The position numbers and the translations under genes are program-made. From the IMG/VR virus record IMGVR_UViG_3300027852_000169, positions 1 through 23,582 of that record: a stretch of DNA of 23,582 bases. One strand, given 5' to 3'. The first letter of the stretch is position 1, and every line of letters starts with the position of its first letter. The stretch is from a virus. Shown piece after piece: positions 17,934 to 23,582 of this stretch. Under the pieces are notes generated by a model. The model saw only the letters and a program-made list of their open reading frames with translations, was not told where the DNA came from and ran no database searches.

Positions 17934-18073
17934 TCGAGCGACTGATCCGAGGTGGGTGCCACTTGCTGATGCGCTGTCATTGGCCCCGTTGGCGGGTCTA
18001 TCTTGGAGGTGGGCTCTGGTCGTGCGACAAGTGCGGTCACGGCCAGATGCGAGACGGATGGTGGTGGCGATGA
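17930..18073 (+). CDS. 47-residue Trp/Cys-rich zinc-ribbon peptide
   Basis: The product starts MIERLIRGGCHLLMRCHWPR followed by WRVYLGGGLWSCDKCGHGQM and ends in a Trp run. C10, C16 and the CDKC pair could form one zinc site. The ATGA overlap at both ends and a G-rich ribosome-binding site (GGGAGGGG) support expression. It is very short, basic and aromatic. Function is unknown. Confidence 0.6.
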   Translation: MIERLIRGGCHLLMRCHWPRWRVYLGGGLWSCDKCGHGQMRDGWWWR

Positions 18074-18615
18074 GCCGCACCGACGAGGCGCGGGCGCTGC
18101 TGGAGTGGGCCACATCATGCGGAACGCGGGTATGCCATCTATGCGGTCGCTCGATTGACGTGGACGGGCACACTAAGGACTGCAACGCCGACGCCCTCCT
18201 GGCCATCGTGGAGGACCTGGAGCGCCACAACGGCCACCTACAAGGTGTGATCGACGGGGACGTGAACGTGCTGGGATTGAAGGACGGCGCTCTGATGGTC
18301 GAGCATCCCCTGTTCGCGCTGATGGGCTCGATCTACGCTCGCATCCTCGACGAGCATGCAGCCGAGAACTACGTCGAGACTCGGATGCTGCACAAGGACA
18401 CCGCCGCCGAGTACATCGTGACCGTGCGGCGGCACGATGGGCGCACCCCGCATGAACTACGCATGGGCGCCGAGCGCGAGCGCGACGAGGCCCGCCGCCA
18501 GCTTGCCGAGGCCACCGAGGCGCTTGCTGCGGAGCGTGCGCCCCTGGTTGAGCCGTTCACGCTGGACCCGAACATCATCCCCCCCGCCCCCACCGACACA
18601 GAAGCCGCGCCATGA
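18070..18615 (+). CDS. Zinc-knuckle protein with helical body, unknown
   Basis: A 181-residue product starting MSRTDEARALLEWATSCGTR. Residues 22-38 (CHLCGRSIDVDGHTKDC) form a CxxC-x8-H-x3-C knuckle like those in the genes at 15468 and 17358. It is followed by ALLAIVEDLERHNGHLQGVI, a mixed central part and a charged coiled coil (GAERERDEARRQLAEATEAL), then a Pro-rich tail. The architecture of knuckle plus coiled coil repeats that of the gene at 17358, so the two may be distant paralogues. It is joined by ATGA overlaps on both sides. Confidence 0.65.
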   Translation: MSRTDEARALLEWATSCGTRVCHLCGRSIDVDGHTKDCNADALLAIVEDLERHNGHLQGVIDGDVNVLGLKDGALMVEHPLFALMGSIYARILDEHAAENYVETRMLHKDTAAEYIVTVRRHDGRTPHELRMGAERERDEARRQLAEATEALAAERAPLVEPFTLDPNIIPPAPTDTEAAP

Positions 18616-19286
18616 ACATCATCTGGAGCCCCGAGCTCATCGCTACTTCCGCCAGCATCGCCATCGGCCTGGTCGGCATCGCCGTGCGCCTGGCCCAACC
18701 GCGCGAGAAGGATGGTGAAAGACCCCGGAACGCCGAGGTCCGCACCGAGCCCCTCCGACGGGTGGCCGTCGCACCGGACAAGCCCAAACCCAAGCCGACC
18801 GTAGCCGGCGTGATCGACCGCGCCGGCTGCGCGCTCGCCCTCGAGGACGCCAAGAAGGGCGCCTTGGTCAAGGTGCGGTTCCAGGGTCTGTGCACCGTGC
18901 CCGGCGTCACCGAAAGGCTCAGGAGCCGGAGCGAGGTGGAGTTCTCTGGCTACGAGTACAAGCCCTTGCGCGAGGTCACGCTCACCGAGAGCCCCTCCCC
19001 CCTGCCCCATAGCGAGGAAGGCTACCGGAATGCGCTGGCGGCTTGGAATGCGCTCCAGACCCAAGGCCGCCGGGAGCCCGCGCCCCTCTTCGAGAGCGAG
19101 GTCTCCCGGCCGGGAGACCAGCGCATGGCTGCAGCTAAGAGCGGCAACTTGGTCGAAGTCCCGAACGTGGGGAGAGTGCGCCTGCTTCGGTTCAACAGGC
19201 AAAATGGCCGGTGGGACGTGAGGATCGAAGAACCGGACCGCGCGCCCTTTTGCATGACTCTATCGGATCAGGAACTCGGCCTGTGA
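18612..19286 (+). CDS. Membrane-anchored protein, unknown
   Basis: A 224-residue product starting MNIIWSPELIATSASIAIGL. Residues 9-27 make one hydrophobic helix (IATSASIAIGLVGIAVRLA), after which the chain is soluble, basic and Pro-rich, then folded. Two short beta-type regions stand out: ALVKVRFQGLCTVPGVTERL at about 84-103 and NLVEVPNVGRVRLLRFNRQN at about 178-197. The latter has a small SH3/OB-like strand pattern. No Cys clusters are present, unlike the preceding block. It overlaps its neighbours by ATGA and GTGA. Function is unknown; tethering something to the inner membrane is the only hint. Confidence 0.65.
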   Translation: MNIIWSPELIATSASIAIGLVGIAVRLAQPREKDGERPRNAEVRTEPLRRVAVAPDKPKPKPTVAGVIDRAGCALALEDAKKGALVKVRFQGLCTVPGVTERLRSRSEVEFSGYEYKPLREVTLTESPSPLPHSEEGYRNALAAWNALQTQGRREPAPLFESEVSRPGDQRMAAAKSGNLVEVPNVGRVRLLRFNRQNGRWDVRIEEPDRAPFCMTLSDQELGL

Positions 19287-19642
19287 AGCGCTCCCCCATC
19301 CAACGCGGCATCAAACGTCTGCGCCGGATCACCCGCCTAAAGTCTGTCGGCGCGCGCAAGCTGCGCGAGGTCGGCGCCTCCCGCCGGTTCCGCGAGCTCG
19401 TCCTGGCCGCTGCCAACCACCGATGCGAGTATTGCCGCCAGGCCAAGGCCGACGACCCGCACCACATCTGTCCGCGAGGCCGCGGCGTCGGCCACCCCAT
19501 GCTCCACGATCCACGCAACGGCTTCGCTGTCTGTCGCGCCTGCCATGAAGAGATCCACTCGACACCAGGCCACCCCTGGATCGAGACCCGCGCCTACCTC
19601 GACCTACTCGAGGGGGCTTCCCGAGACCCCAGACCCAAGTAA
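19283..19642 (+). CDS. HNH endonuclease
   Basis: A 119-residue product read from a GTG in a GTGA overlap. The N terminus is strongly basic (KRSPIQRGIKRLRRITRLKS). The nuclease core shows CEYC (48-51), the catalytic-type His pair DPHHICPRG (His60-61), a central Asn in DPRNGFAVC (Asn79), CRAC (84-87) and the final His88/His92 of CHEEIH. Together this is a complete zinc-stabilised beta-beta-alpha-metal HNH motif. In phages such small free-standing HNH proteins act in packaging, in recombination (NinG-like) or as homing enzymes. The position at the end of the early operon does not choose between them. No split or interrupted gene is nearby to suggest homing. Confidence 0.88.
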   Translation: MKRSPIQRGIKRLRRITRLKSVGARKLREVGASRRFRELVLAAANHRCEYCRQAKADDPHHICPRGRGVGHPMLHDPRNGFAVCRACHEEIHSTPGHPWIETRAYLDLLEGASRDPRPK

Positions 19643-19652
19643 CCCATGCAGA
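19635..19652 (+). repeat. Stop/start junction repeat, copy 1
   Basis: CCAAGTAACCCATGCAGA, identical to 20396-20413. It spans the stop codon of the HNH gene, three Cs and the first codons of the next gene. Confidence 0.9.
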
Positions 19653-20080
19653 TCACCGAGAGCTACAAGAGCCGCGTGCTCTTCGCCGTCCGCAAGGACG
19701 ACCCCAGCCCCCCAAGCCCCAAGACACCCCAGGGCATCAAGATCGTCCCTGAGGTCCAGAGCGCCTACGCTAACGGGTGGAGGCTCTACGACAAGAGGCG
19801 GCCCTGGGCCCCGAAGTTCGCGCCCAGCCACCGCCGGTTCCGCGGCGCCCCCCAGGTCTACAGCGACCTCACGATCCTCGTGCTCGAGCCCGGCGGGTCC
19901 ATCACCCAGGTCCGTAAGCCCTGGCGCGCCATGCGCCGGTGGCTCCGGCACTCCAACATCCGCCACGTGACCGAGGCCCGGCCTGGCCGCAAGGCCCACG
20001 CGGTCCCCGCGACCCTGGACGAGCTGCTCCGCTGGGTCAGCGACCAAGTGCGCGAAGAGCCCGAGGAGGCCAAGTCGTGA
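19646..20080 (+). CDS. Hypothetical protein of the repeat-flanked cassette
   Basis: A 144-residue product starting MQITESYKSRVLFAVRKDDP three bases after the HNH stop, without a Shine-Dalgarno site and with the start context TAACCC-ATG-CAGA. It is basic and Trp/Arg-rich (WRLYDKRRPWAPKFAPSHRR, KPWRAMRRWLRHSN), with beta strands around VYSDLTILVLEPGGSIT and an acidic helical end. No known family is recognised. It overlaps the next gene by GTGA. Together the two genes are flanked by an 18-bp direct repeat. Confidence 0.65.
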   Translation: MQITESYKSRVLFAVRKDDPSPPSPKTPQGIKIVPEVQSAYANGWRLYDKRRPWAPKFAPSHRRFRGAPQVYSDLTILVLEPGGSITQVRKPWRAMRRWLRHSNIRHVTEARPGRKAHAVPATLDELLRWVSDQVREEPEEAKS

Positions 20081-20403
20081 GCGGCCATGGCACCCACCAG
20101 GCCGACCTCTTCGCCGGCAAGACCTACGATCCCAGCCTCGACAAGGAGCGCCTGGCCAAGTTGGCCCGGGCGGTCTACGAGGTGATGATCGACGGCAAGT
20201 GGCGGACCTACCGCCAGATCCAGACCGAGTGCGTCATCGACCACCAGGTCCAAGGTAGCGAAGGCGGGATCGGCGCTCGCCTGCGCGACTTCCGCAAGGA
20301 CGCCTTTGGCAACCACCACGTGGAACGTCGGAGGCGCGAGCCAGCCTCTTCCGGCATCTTCGAGTATCAGCTCACCGACCCCAAGAACCCCAACACCAAG
20401 TAA
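20077..20403 (+). CDS. Phage winged-helix protein, 'RARLRDFRK' type
   Basis: A 108-residue product from a GTG in a GTGA overlap, with GAGGAGG eight bases upstream. The order of segments is ADLFAGKTYDPSLDKERLAK, VYEVMIDGKWRTYRQIQTE, GGIGARLRDFRKDAFGNHHV and ERRRREPASSGIFEYQLTDP. I recognise this as a common phage hypothetical family: a winged helix in which 'W-R-T-L-x-E-I' is the first helix and 'S-A-R-L-R-D-F-R-K' the recognition helix. It probably binds DNA; its target and role have not been settled to my knowledge. It is found among replication and recombination genes, as here. Confidence 0.75.
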   Translation: MSGHGTHQADLFAGKTYDPSLDKERLAKLARAVYEVMIDGKWRTYRQIQTECVIDHQVQGSEGGIGARLRDFRKDAFGNHHVERRRREPASSGIFEYQLTDPKNPNTK

Positions 20404-20413
20404 CCCATGCAGA
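20396..20413 (+). repeat. Stop/start junction repeat, copy 2
   Basis: The second identical 18-nt copy of CCAAGTAACCCATGCAGA, again spanning one gene's stop and the next gene's start. Confidence 0.9.
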
Positions 20414-21501
20414 CCGAGACACAGAACCAAGCCGAGTCCCCCGAGGAATCCAACTTCAACCAGATGGTCACCGAGGCCCTGGCCCAGTACGACGTGGCAG
20501 ACGCGAAGATCGCGGAGCTTGGCGAGCTCTACTTCCCCCTCGAGGCCGACGGACCCGAGGACAAGGAGGGCCTGGCCGTCGTGAAGAAGGCGCGCCTCCA
20601 CATGCGCAACCTCCGCACCACCGTCGAGAAGAAGCGCAAGCAGCTCAAGGCTGAGTCCCTCGAATACGGCAAGCGCGTGGACAACGAGGCCAAGCGCATC
20701 ATTGGCCTGATGCTACCCATCGAGGAGCACCTCCTGGCCGAGGAGGAGAAGGTGGCCGAGGAGCTCGAGCGCCGCGCGGCCGAGGAGGCCCGCAAGCTCA
20801 AGAGGAAGATCGGCGCCCGCTACAGGGCGCTCCAGGAGATGGGCCTTCACTACAACACCGACGAGGTCGGCGCCCTGGACGATGAGGAGTGGGAGGAGTA
20901 CCTCGAAGGTGCTCTGGCCGAGGCCGCGGAGCTGAAACGCCGAGAGGAGGCCAAGGAGGCCGCGCGCAAGGAGGCCGCTGAGGCCGCCGCCAAGGCCAAG
21001 GCCGAGGCCCAGAGGGCGAGAGCCGAGGCGCGCGCACAGATCGAGAAGGCCCAGGCTGAGGCTGATGAGGCCAAGCGTGAGGCCGACGAGGCCAGGGCCG
21101 AGCTGGCCGCCATGAAGAAGAAGGAGCAGGACCAGGAGGACGCGAAGCTCGAGGCCCAGCGCGCCCAGGAGCGCGCTGAGGCCGACGCCGATGCCGCCAA
21201 GGCCGAGGCCGCGGCCGCCAAGGCCCGCGCCGCCAGGGAGAAGGCCGAAGCCGAAGCCGCGGAGGCAAACCGGAAGCTGGAGGAGTCCCGGAAGAAGTCG
21301 GCCGAGGACCGCAAGGACAACGAGCGCGACGGAGAGACCCTTGAGCGCCTGGTGTCCGCCATGCGGTTCAGCGGCGCCGACACCGTGCACCTCCGCCAGC
21401 TGGTCCGCGTGGGCGACGCCCTCGAGAAGGGCCGCAACGGCTGGACCAAGGGCTTCTGGGAAACGCCGCTCGTGGCCGTGAAGGATCAGGAGGAAGCCTG
21501 A
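20407..21501 (+). CDS. Long coiled-coil protein, DUF1351-like
   Basis: A 364-residue product starting MQTETQNQAESPEESNFNQM. Residues 30-125 (KARLHMRNLRTTVEKKRKQL, YGKRVDNEAKRIIGLMLPIE) resemble the core of phage DUF1351-type proteins, which often accompany RecT/SSB functions. From about 125 to 310 the chain is an extended Ala/Glu/Lys coiled coil (AEEARKLKRKIGARYRALQE, AEAQRARAEARAQIEKAQAE), long enough to reach roughly 25 nm. A small globular end (RLVSAMRFSGADTVHLRQLV) closes it. The coding DNA is a repetitive GCCGAGGCC-type tract, a place where length may vary between relatives. It could be a scaffold for the replication or recombination proteins. It lacks a Shine-Dalgarno and uses the TAACCC-ATG-CAGA start. 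Confidence 0.7.
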   Translation: MQTETQNQAESPEESNFNQMVTEALAQYDVADAKIAELGELYFPLEADGPEDKEGLAVVKKARLHMRNLRTTVEKKRKQLKAESLEYGKRVDNEAKRIIGLMLPIEEHLLAEEEKVAEELERRAAEEARKLKRKIGARYRALQEMGLHYNTDEVGALDDEEWEEYLEGALAEAAELKRREEAKEAARKEAAEAAAKAKAEAQRARAEARAQIEKAQAEADEAKREADEARAELAAMKKKEQDQEDAKLEAQRAQERAEADADAAKAEAAAAKARAAREKAEAEAAEANRKLEESRKKSAEDRKDNERDGETLERLVSAMRFSGADTVHLRQLVRVGDALEKGRNGWTKGFWETPLVAVKDQEEA

Positions 21502-21779
21502 TGGCCAGCGACTACGGCCCGAAGTCCTACGTCGAGCAGAGCAAGCGGTCCTGGTGGCGCGACGGCGCGTTGCTGAACCCCGACCTGCAGGTGGGGTGCC
21601 TGCAGCGGATCGCGGACGCGCTCGAGAAGGACCGTGGATCGTGGGACCGGATGGTCTCGCAGCGTGACTACCAGAGGGGTCGCGCCGAGCGCCTCGCCGA
21701 CGACCTCGAGACCGAGCGTCGCCGGGTGGCGTACTGGAAGGGTCGCGCGCGCAAGCTGGCGCGGGAGGCCCAAGCATGA
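21501..21779 (+). CDS. Small basic helical protein upstream of SSB
   Basis: A 92-residue product starting MASDYGPKSYVEQSKRSWWR, with AGGAGG seven bases upstream and a one-base overlap with the previous stop (TGATG). It is Arg/Trp-rich and mostly helical (VGCLQRIADALEKDRGSWDR, YQRGRAERLADDLETERRRV, then AYWKGRARKLAREAQA). No motif is recognised. It overlaps SSB by ATGA, so it may act on single-stranded DNA or with SSB; that is inferred from position. Confidence 0.65.
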   Translation: MASDYGPKSYVEQSKRSWWRDGALLNPDLQVGCLQRIADALEKDRGSWDRMVSQRDYQRGRAERLADDLETERRRVAYWKGRARKLAREAQA

Positions 21780-22186
21780 GCTCCTTCAACAAGGTGATCG
21801 TCATGGGCAACCTGGGCCGCGACCCCGAGGTCCGCTTCACGCAATCCGGCACCGCCGTCTGTTCGTTCTCCCTGGCGGTCAACGAGTCCTTCAAGGACGG
21901 CCAGGGAGAGAAGCAGGAGCGCACGACCTGGGTGGATGTCACCGTCTGGGGCAAGCGCGGCGAGGCCTTCGCCAAGTTCCACCGCAAGGGCGACACGGCC
22001 TTCATCGAGGGCCGGCTCCGCCTGGACGAGTGGGAAGACAAGCAGGGCGGGGGCAAGCGCTCCAAGCTCTTCGTGGTGGCCGACAACTGGGAGTTCATCG
22101 GCGGCGAGAAGCGAGAACCGCGAACCCCCAACGCCGAGCCTGACCGCACACCCGACCCCAACTCCTTCGACGAGACCCCCTTCTAG
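21776..22186 (+). CDS. ssb: Single-stranded DNA-binding protein (SSB)
   Basis: A 136-residue product with GGGAGG seven bases upstream. It has the canonical OB-fold order: FNKVIVMGNLGRDPEVRFTQ (4-23), SGTAVCSFSLAVNESF, TTWVDVTVWGKRGEAFAKFH (50-69), RKGDTAFIEGRLRLDEWEDK, then the strand KLFVVADNWEFI. After a short disordered spacer it ends FDETPF, a variant of the D-D-x-P-F tip by which bacterial SSBs recruit replication and repair proteins. The spacer is short, giving a product somewhat smaller than E. coli SSB. It probably coats single strands produced by the phage exonuclease and at replication forks. Confidence 0.95.
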   Translation: MSSFNKVIVMGNLGRDPEVRFTQSGTAVCSFSLAVNESFKDGQGEKQERTTWVDVTVWGKRGEAFAKFHRKGDTAFIEGRLRLDEWEDKQGGGKRSKLFVVADNWEFIGGEKREPRTPNAEPDRTPDPNSFDETPF

Positions 22187-22188
22187 CC

Positions 22189-23328
22189 ATGAGCAAATTC
22201 AGAAGCTACGACACCCTCGAGCTGCTCTCCGCCCTCGACACCACGCGCATCCAGCTCGCCGGGGTGCTCGAGGAGTGCGGACGAGACCCCATCGACACGC
22301 CCCTCTTCGATGCCACTCTGGCAACGATGGAGATGCACCGCCGCCTGGTCCAGCATGAGGCCCTCCGCCTCCCCCTGCGCGCCGAGCGGATCCGGGTGGC
22401 CGACAACTACCAGGACACCTTCGGGCACACCATCGACCTGAAAGGCCCTGGCCGGCACGCGCTTGAGCGCCAGCTGATCGTCTGCGACCGGCGCGCCGGG
22501 ATCATGGGCTACTCCAACGACCCGGACCCCACCCAGTTCGACTTCAACGACCTGGTCCTGGTCCAGGGGTCAAGGCCGGCCTGCTGGGGGGCGGTCCTCC
22601 CGCACTTCTACGGGTCAATCCTGAGGTGCCTCTTCACGGGCATCGGGGCCCGGCGCGATGACGACGAGCCGGTGGACGGCCATGCGGTCTACTGGAAGCT
22701 CTTCGGCGGGGTCGCCCTGATCATGGACTCGACCTTCCTGGGTTGCTCCGGCCAGGCCCTGCAGATCGTCGCCCGACCCCACGAGGGTCCGGTGGACGAC
22801 AAGGCCCACGTCGAGATCCGCGGTTGCCTGGTCCAGGACTGCTCCTGGACGCACGTGGGGCATGGCGGTGGCGGGGGGTCCAACTTCACGGTCTCGGCCG
22901 CGACCCAGCACGGCACGAGCGTCAGGATCGACGACTGCACCTTCGTCGGGACCATCGGGGGCAGGGCCACGGCCAAGCACCAGGCGGCCACCCGCGGCGC
23001 GGTGACGGTCTATGGGGAGAAGGCCACCAAGGCCAACGGCTTCCACTTCTCCGACGTGCGGATCTCCGGCAACACCATCGTCTGGACCGAGGCCGACCGG
23101 CACCCCTACCAGGTGACCCACGCCAAGCGGATCCTGGTGGACGGCATCGAGGGAGACATCGGTGAGGCCTTCCAGCGCATCGACGGCGTCCCCGTGCTCC
23201 TCGAGGTGAAGACCCACGAGCTCCTCGAAGAGCTGGTCGTCAACGGCGTCACCTTCGATTGCATGGTGAAGGTCGATGGGGAACCGCACTTGGTGAAGAA
23301 CGGCGAGAGCTTCAAGCTGTCCTACTGA
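22189..23328 (+). CDS. Beta-helix-like protein in the early region, unknown
   Basis: A 379-residue product starting MSKFRSYDTLELLSALDTTR two bases after the SSB stop (TAG-CC-ATG), without a Shine-Dalgarno site. Residues 1-75 are helical. From about residue 90 to 330 there are repeated short strands with buried hydrophobics and Gly/Asn/Asp turns (HVEIRGCLVQDCSWTHVGHG, TSVRIDDCTFVGTIGGRA, FHFSDVRISGNTIVWTEADR, HAKRILVDGIEGDIGEAF). This 'V-x-I-x-x-C-x-F/V-x-x' rhythm is that of a right-handed parallel beta-helix as in pectate lyases. No catalytic residues can be assigned. Beta-helix proteins are normally virion tailspikes, so a position after SSB on the early strand is unexpected. It may act inside the cell or be a displaced receptor-binding protein. 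Confidence 0.7.
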   Translation: MSKFRSYDTLELLSALDTTRIQLAGVLEECGRDPIDTPLFDATLATMEMHRRLVQHEALRLPLRAERIRVADNYQDTFGHTIDLKGPGRHALERQLIVCDRRAGIMGYSNDPDPTQFDFNDLVLVQGSRPACWGAVLPHFYGSILRCLFTGIGARRDDDEPVDGHAVYWKLFGGVALIMDSTFLGCSGQALQIVARPHEGPVDDKAHVEIRGCLVQDCSWTHVGHGGGGGSNFTVSAATQHGTSVRIDDCTFVGTIGGRATAKHQAATRGAVTVYGEKATKANGFHFSDVRISGNTIVWTEADRHPYQVTHAKRILVDGIEGDIGEAFQRIDGVPVLLEVKTHELLEELVVNGVTFDCMVKVDGEPHLVKNGESFKLSY

Positions 23329-23582
23329 TGCGAGAGGCGCTCTACCCCATCCAGTACTGCGTCCAATGCGATGCAGCCATGCGGCCTCGACGGTTCCCCT
23401 CTGGGGAGCTGGAGGGGCCGCTGGCCTTTCAGCGAAGGTTGACGTGCCCTCGGCCGAAGACCTGCGGCCGGGACGCCTGGAGGCGCGGCGGAGCGCTCTA
23501 CATGCTCAAGCGCTTCGGGGTCGAGAGGTCGAGCCACGACGGAGCTGGGCGCCAGGCCTGGCAGGCTCGTCGCTCACGCGAG
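23328..23582 (+). CDS. Zinc-ribbon-type protein, 5' part (runs off window)
   Basis: The start is in a one-base TGATG overlap with the beta-helix gene, and the frame is open to the last base, giving 85 residues so far. It begins MREALYPIQYCVQCDAAMRP and continues with LTCPRPKTCGRDAWRR. CVQC and C…C within 37 residues suggest a treble-clef or zinc-ribbon site. The region after it is basic (MLKRFGVERSS…). It may be a further member of the Cys-rich early proteins. Function is unknown and the C terminus is missing. Confidence 0.6.
   Translation, partial: MREALYPIQYCVQCDAAMRPRRFPSGELEGPLAFQRRLTCPRPKTCGRDAWRRGGALYMLKRFGVERSSHDGAGRQAWQARRSRE

Noticed and set aside
1-23582. CRISPR array, insertion sequence, integrase or attachment site
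   Set aside because: No regularly spaced repeats, transposase, integrase motif or tRNA-end core sequence was found in the window.

Overview
This window is one contiguous piece of a GC-rich double-stranded DNA phage (or prophage). It is densely packed, nearly free of intergenic DNA, and organised as two divergent arms meeting in a 202-bp control region at 8193-8394. No host gene, integrase, tRNA, rRNA, insertion sequence or CRISPR array was seen. The very GC-rich third codon positions suggest a GC-rich bacterial host. A small lipoprotein gene (15061-15186) suggests, but does not prove, a diderm host.

Left arm (minus strand, 8192 to 1) is the virion-assembly operon. It opens with a pectate-lyase-like tailspike (6099-8192), then a large beta-rich virion protein and six small, probably structural proteins. 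It ends with the small terminase, the large terminase (Walker A plus nuclease motifs) and the beginning of a portal-like protein that runs off the window. Gene junctions are 0-20 nt apart or overlap, so the arm is probably one transcript.

Right arm (plus strand, 8395 to 23582) is the early/replication region. It starts with very small genes of unknown role, two of them single-span membrane proteins. A GroES-like co-chaperonin, an acidic protein and an unknown protein follow, the first and third of these behind highly structured leaders. Next come a YqaJ-type exonuclease with a likely single-strand annealing partner, a DUF1376 replication protein, and a LexA-like winged-helix regulator without a protease domain. 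A long chain of genes overlapping mostly by 4 nt (14614-19642) encodes a lipoprotein, membrane peptides and an unusual concentration of zinc-ribbon proteins, including a HAD-fold/zinc-ribbon fusion, and ends in an HNH endonuclease. The last section has a winged-helix protein, a long coiled-coil protein, SSB, an unexpected beta-helix protein and a truncated zinc-ribbon gene.

The most interesting unexplained DNA is: (1) a palindromic tandem repeat, a purine hexamer tract and a C/G hairpin inside the linker of the DUF1376 gene, resembling a lambda-O-style internal origin; (2) two interleaved long stems before the gene at 11136 with the topology of an H-type pseudoknot; (3) a lipoprotein gene nested out of frame in a larger ORF, with two mutually exclusive hairpins next to its ribosome-binding site; (4) near-identical repeats placed exactly at stop/start gene junctions, flanking small gene cassettes; and (5) the zinc-ribbon gene block. 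All functions are read from sequence patterns by eye; no database search was run.
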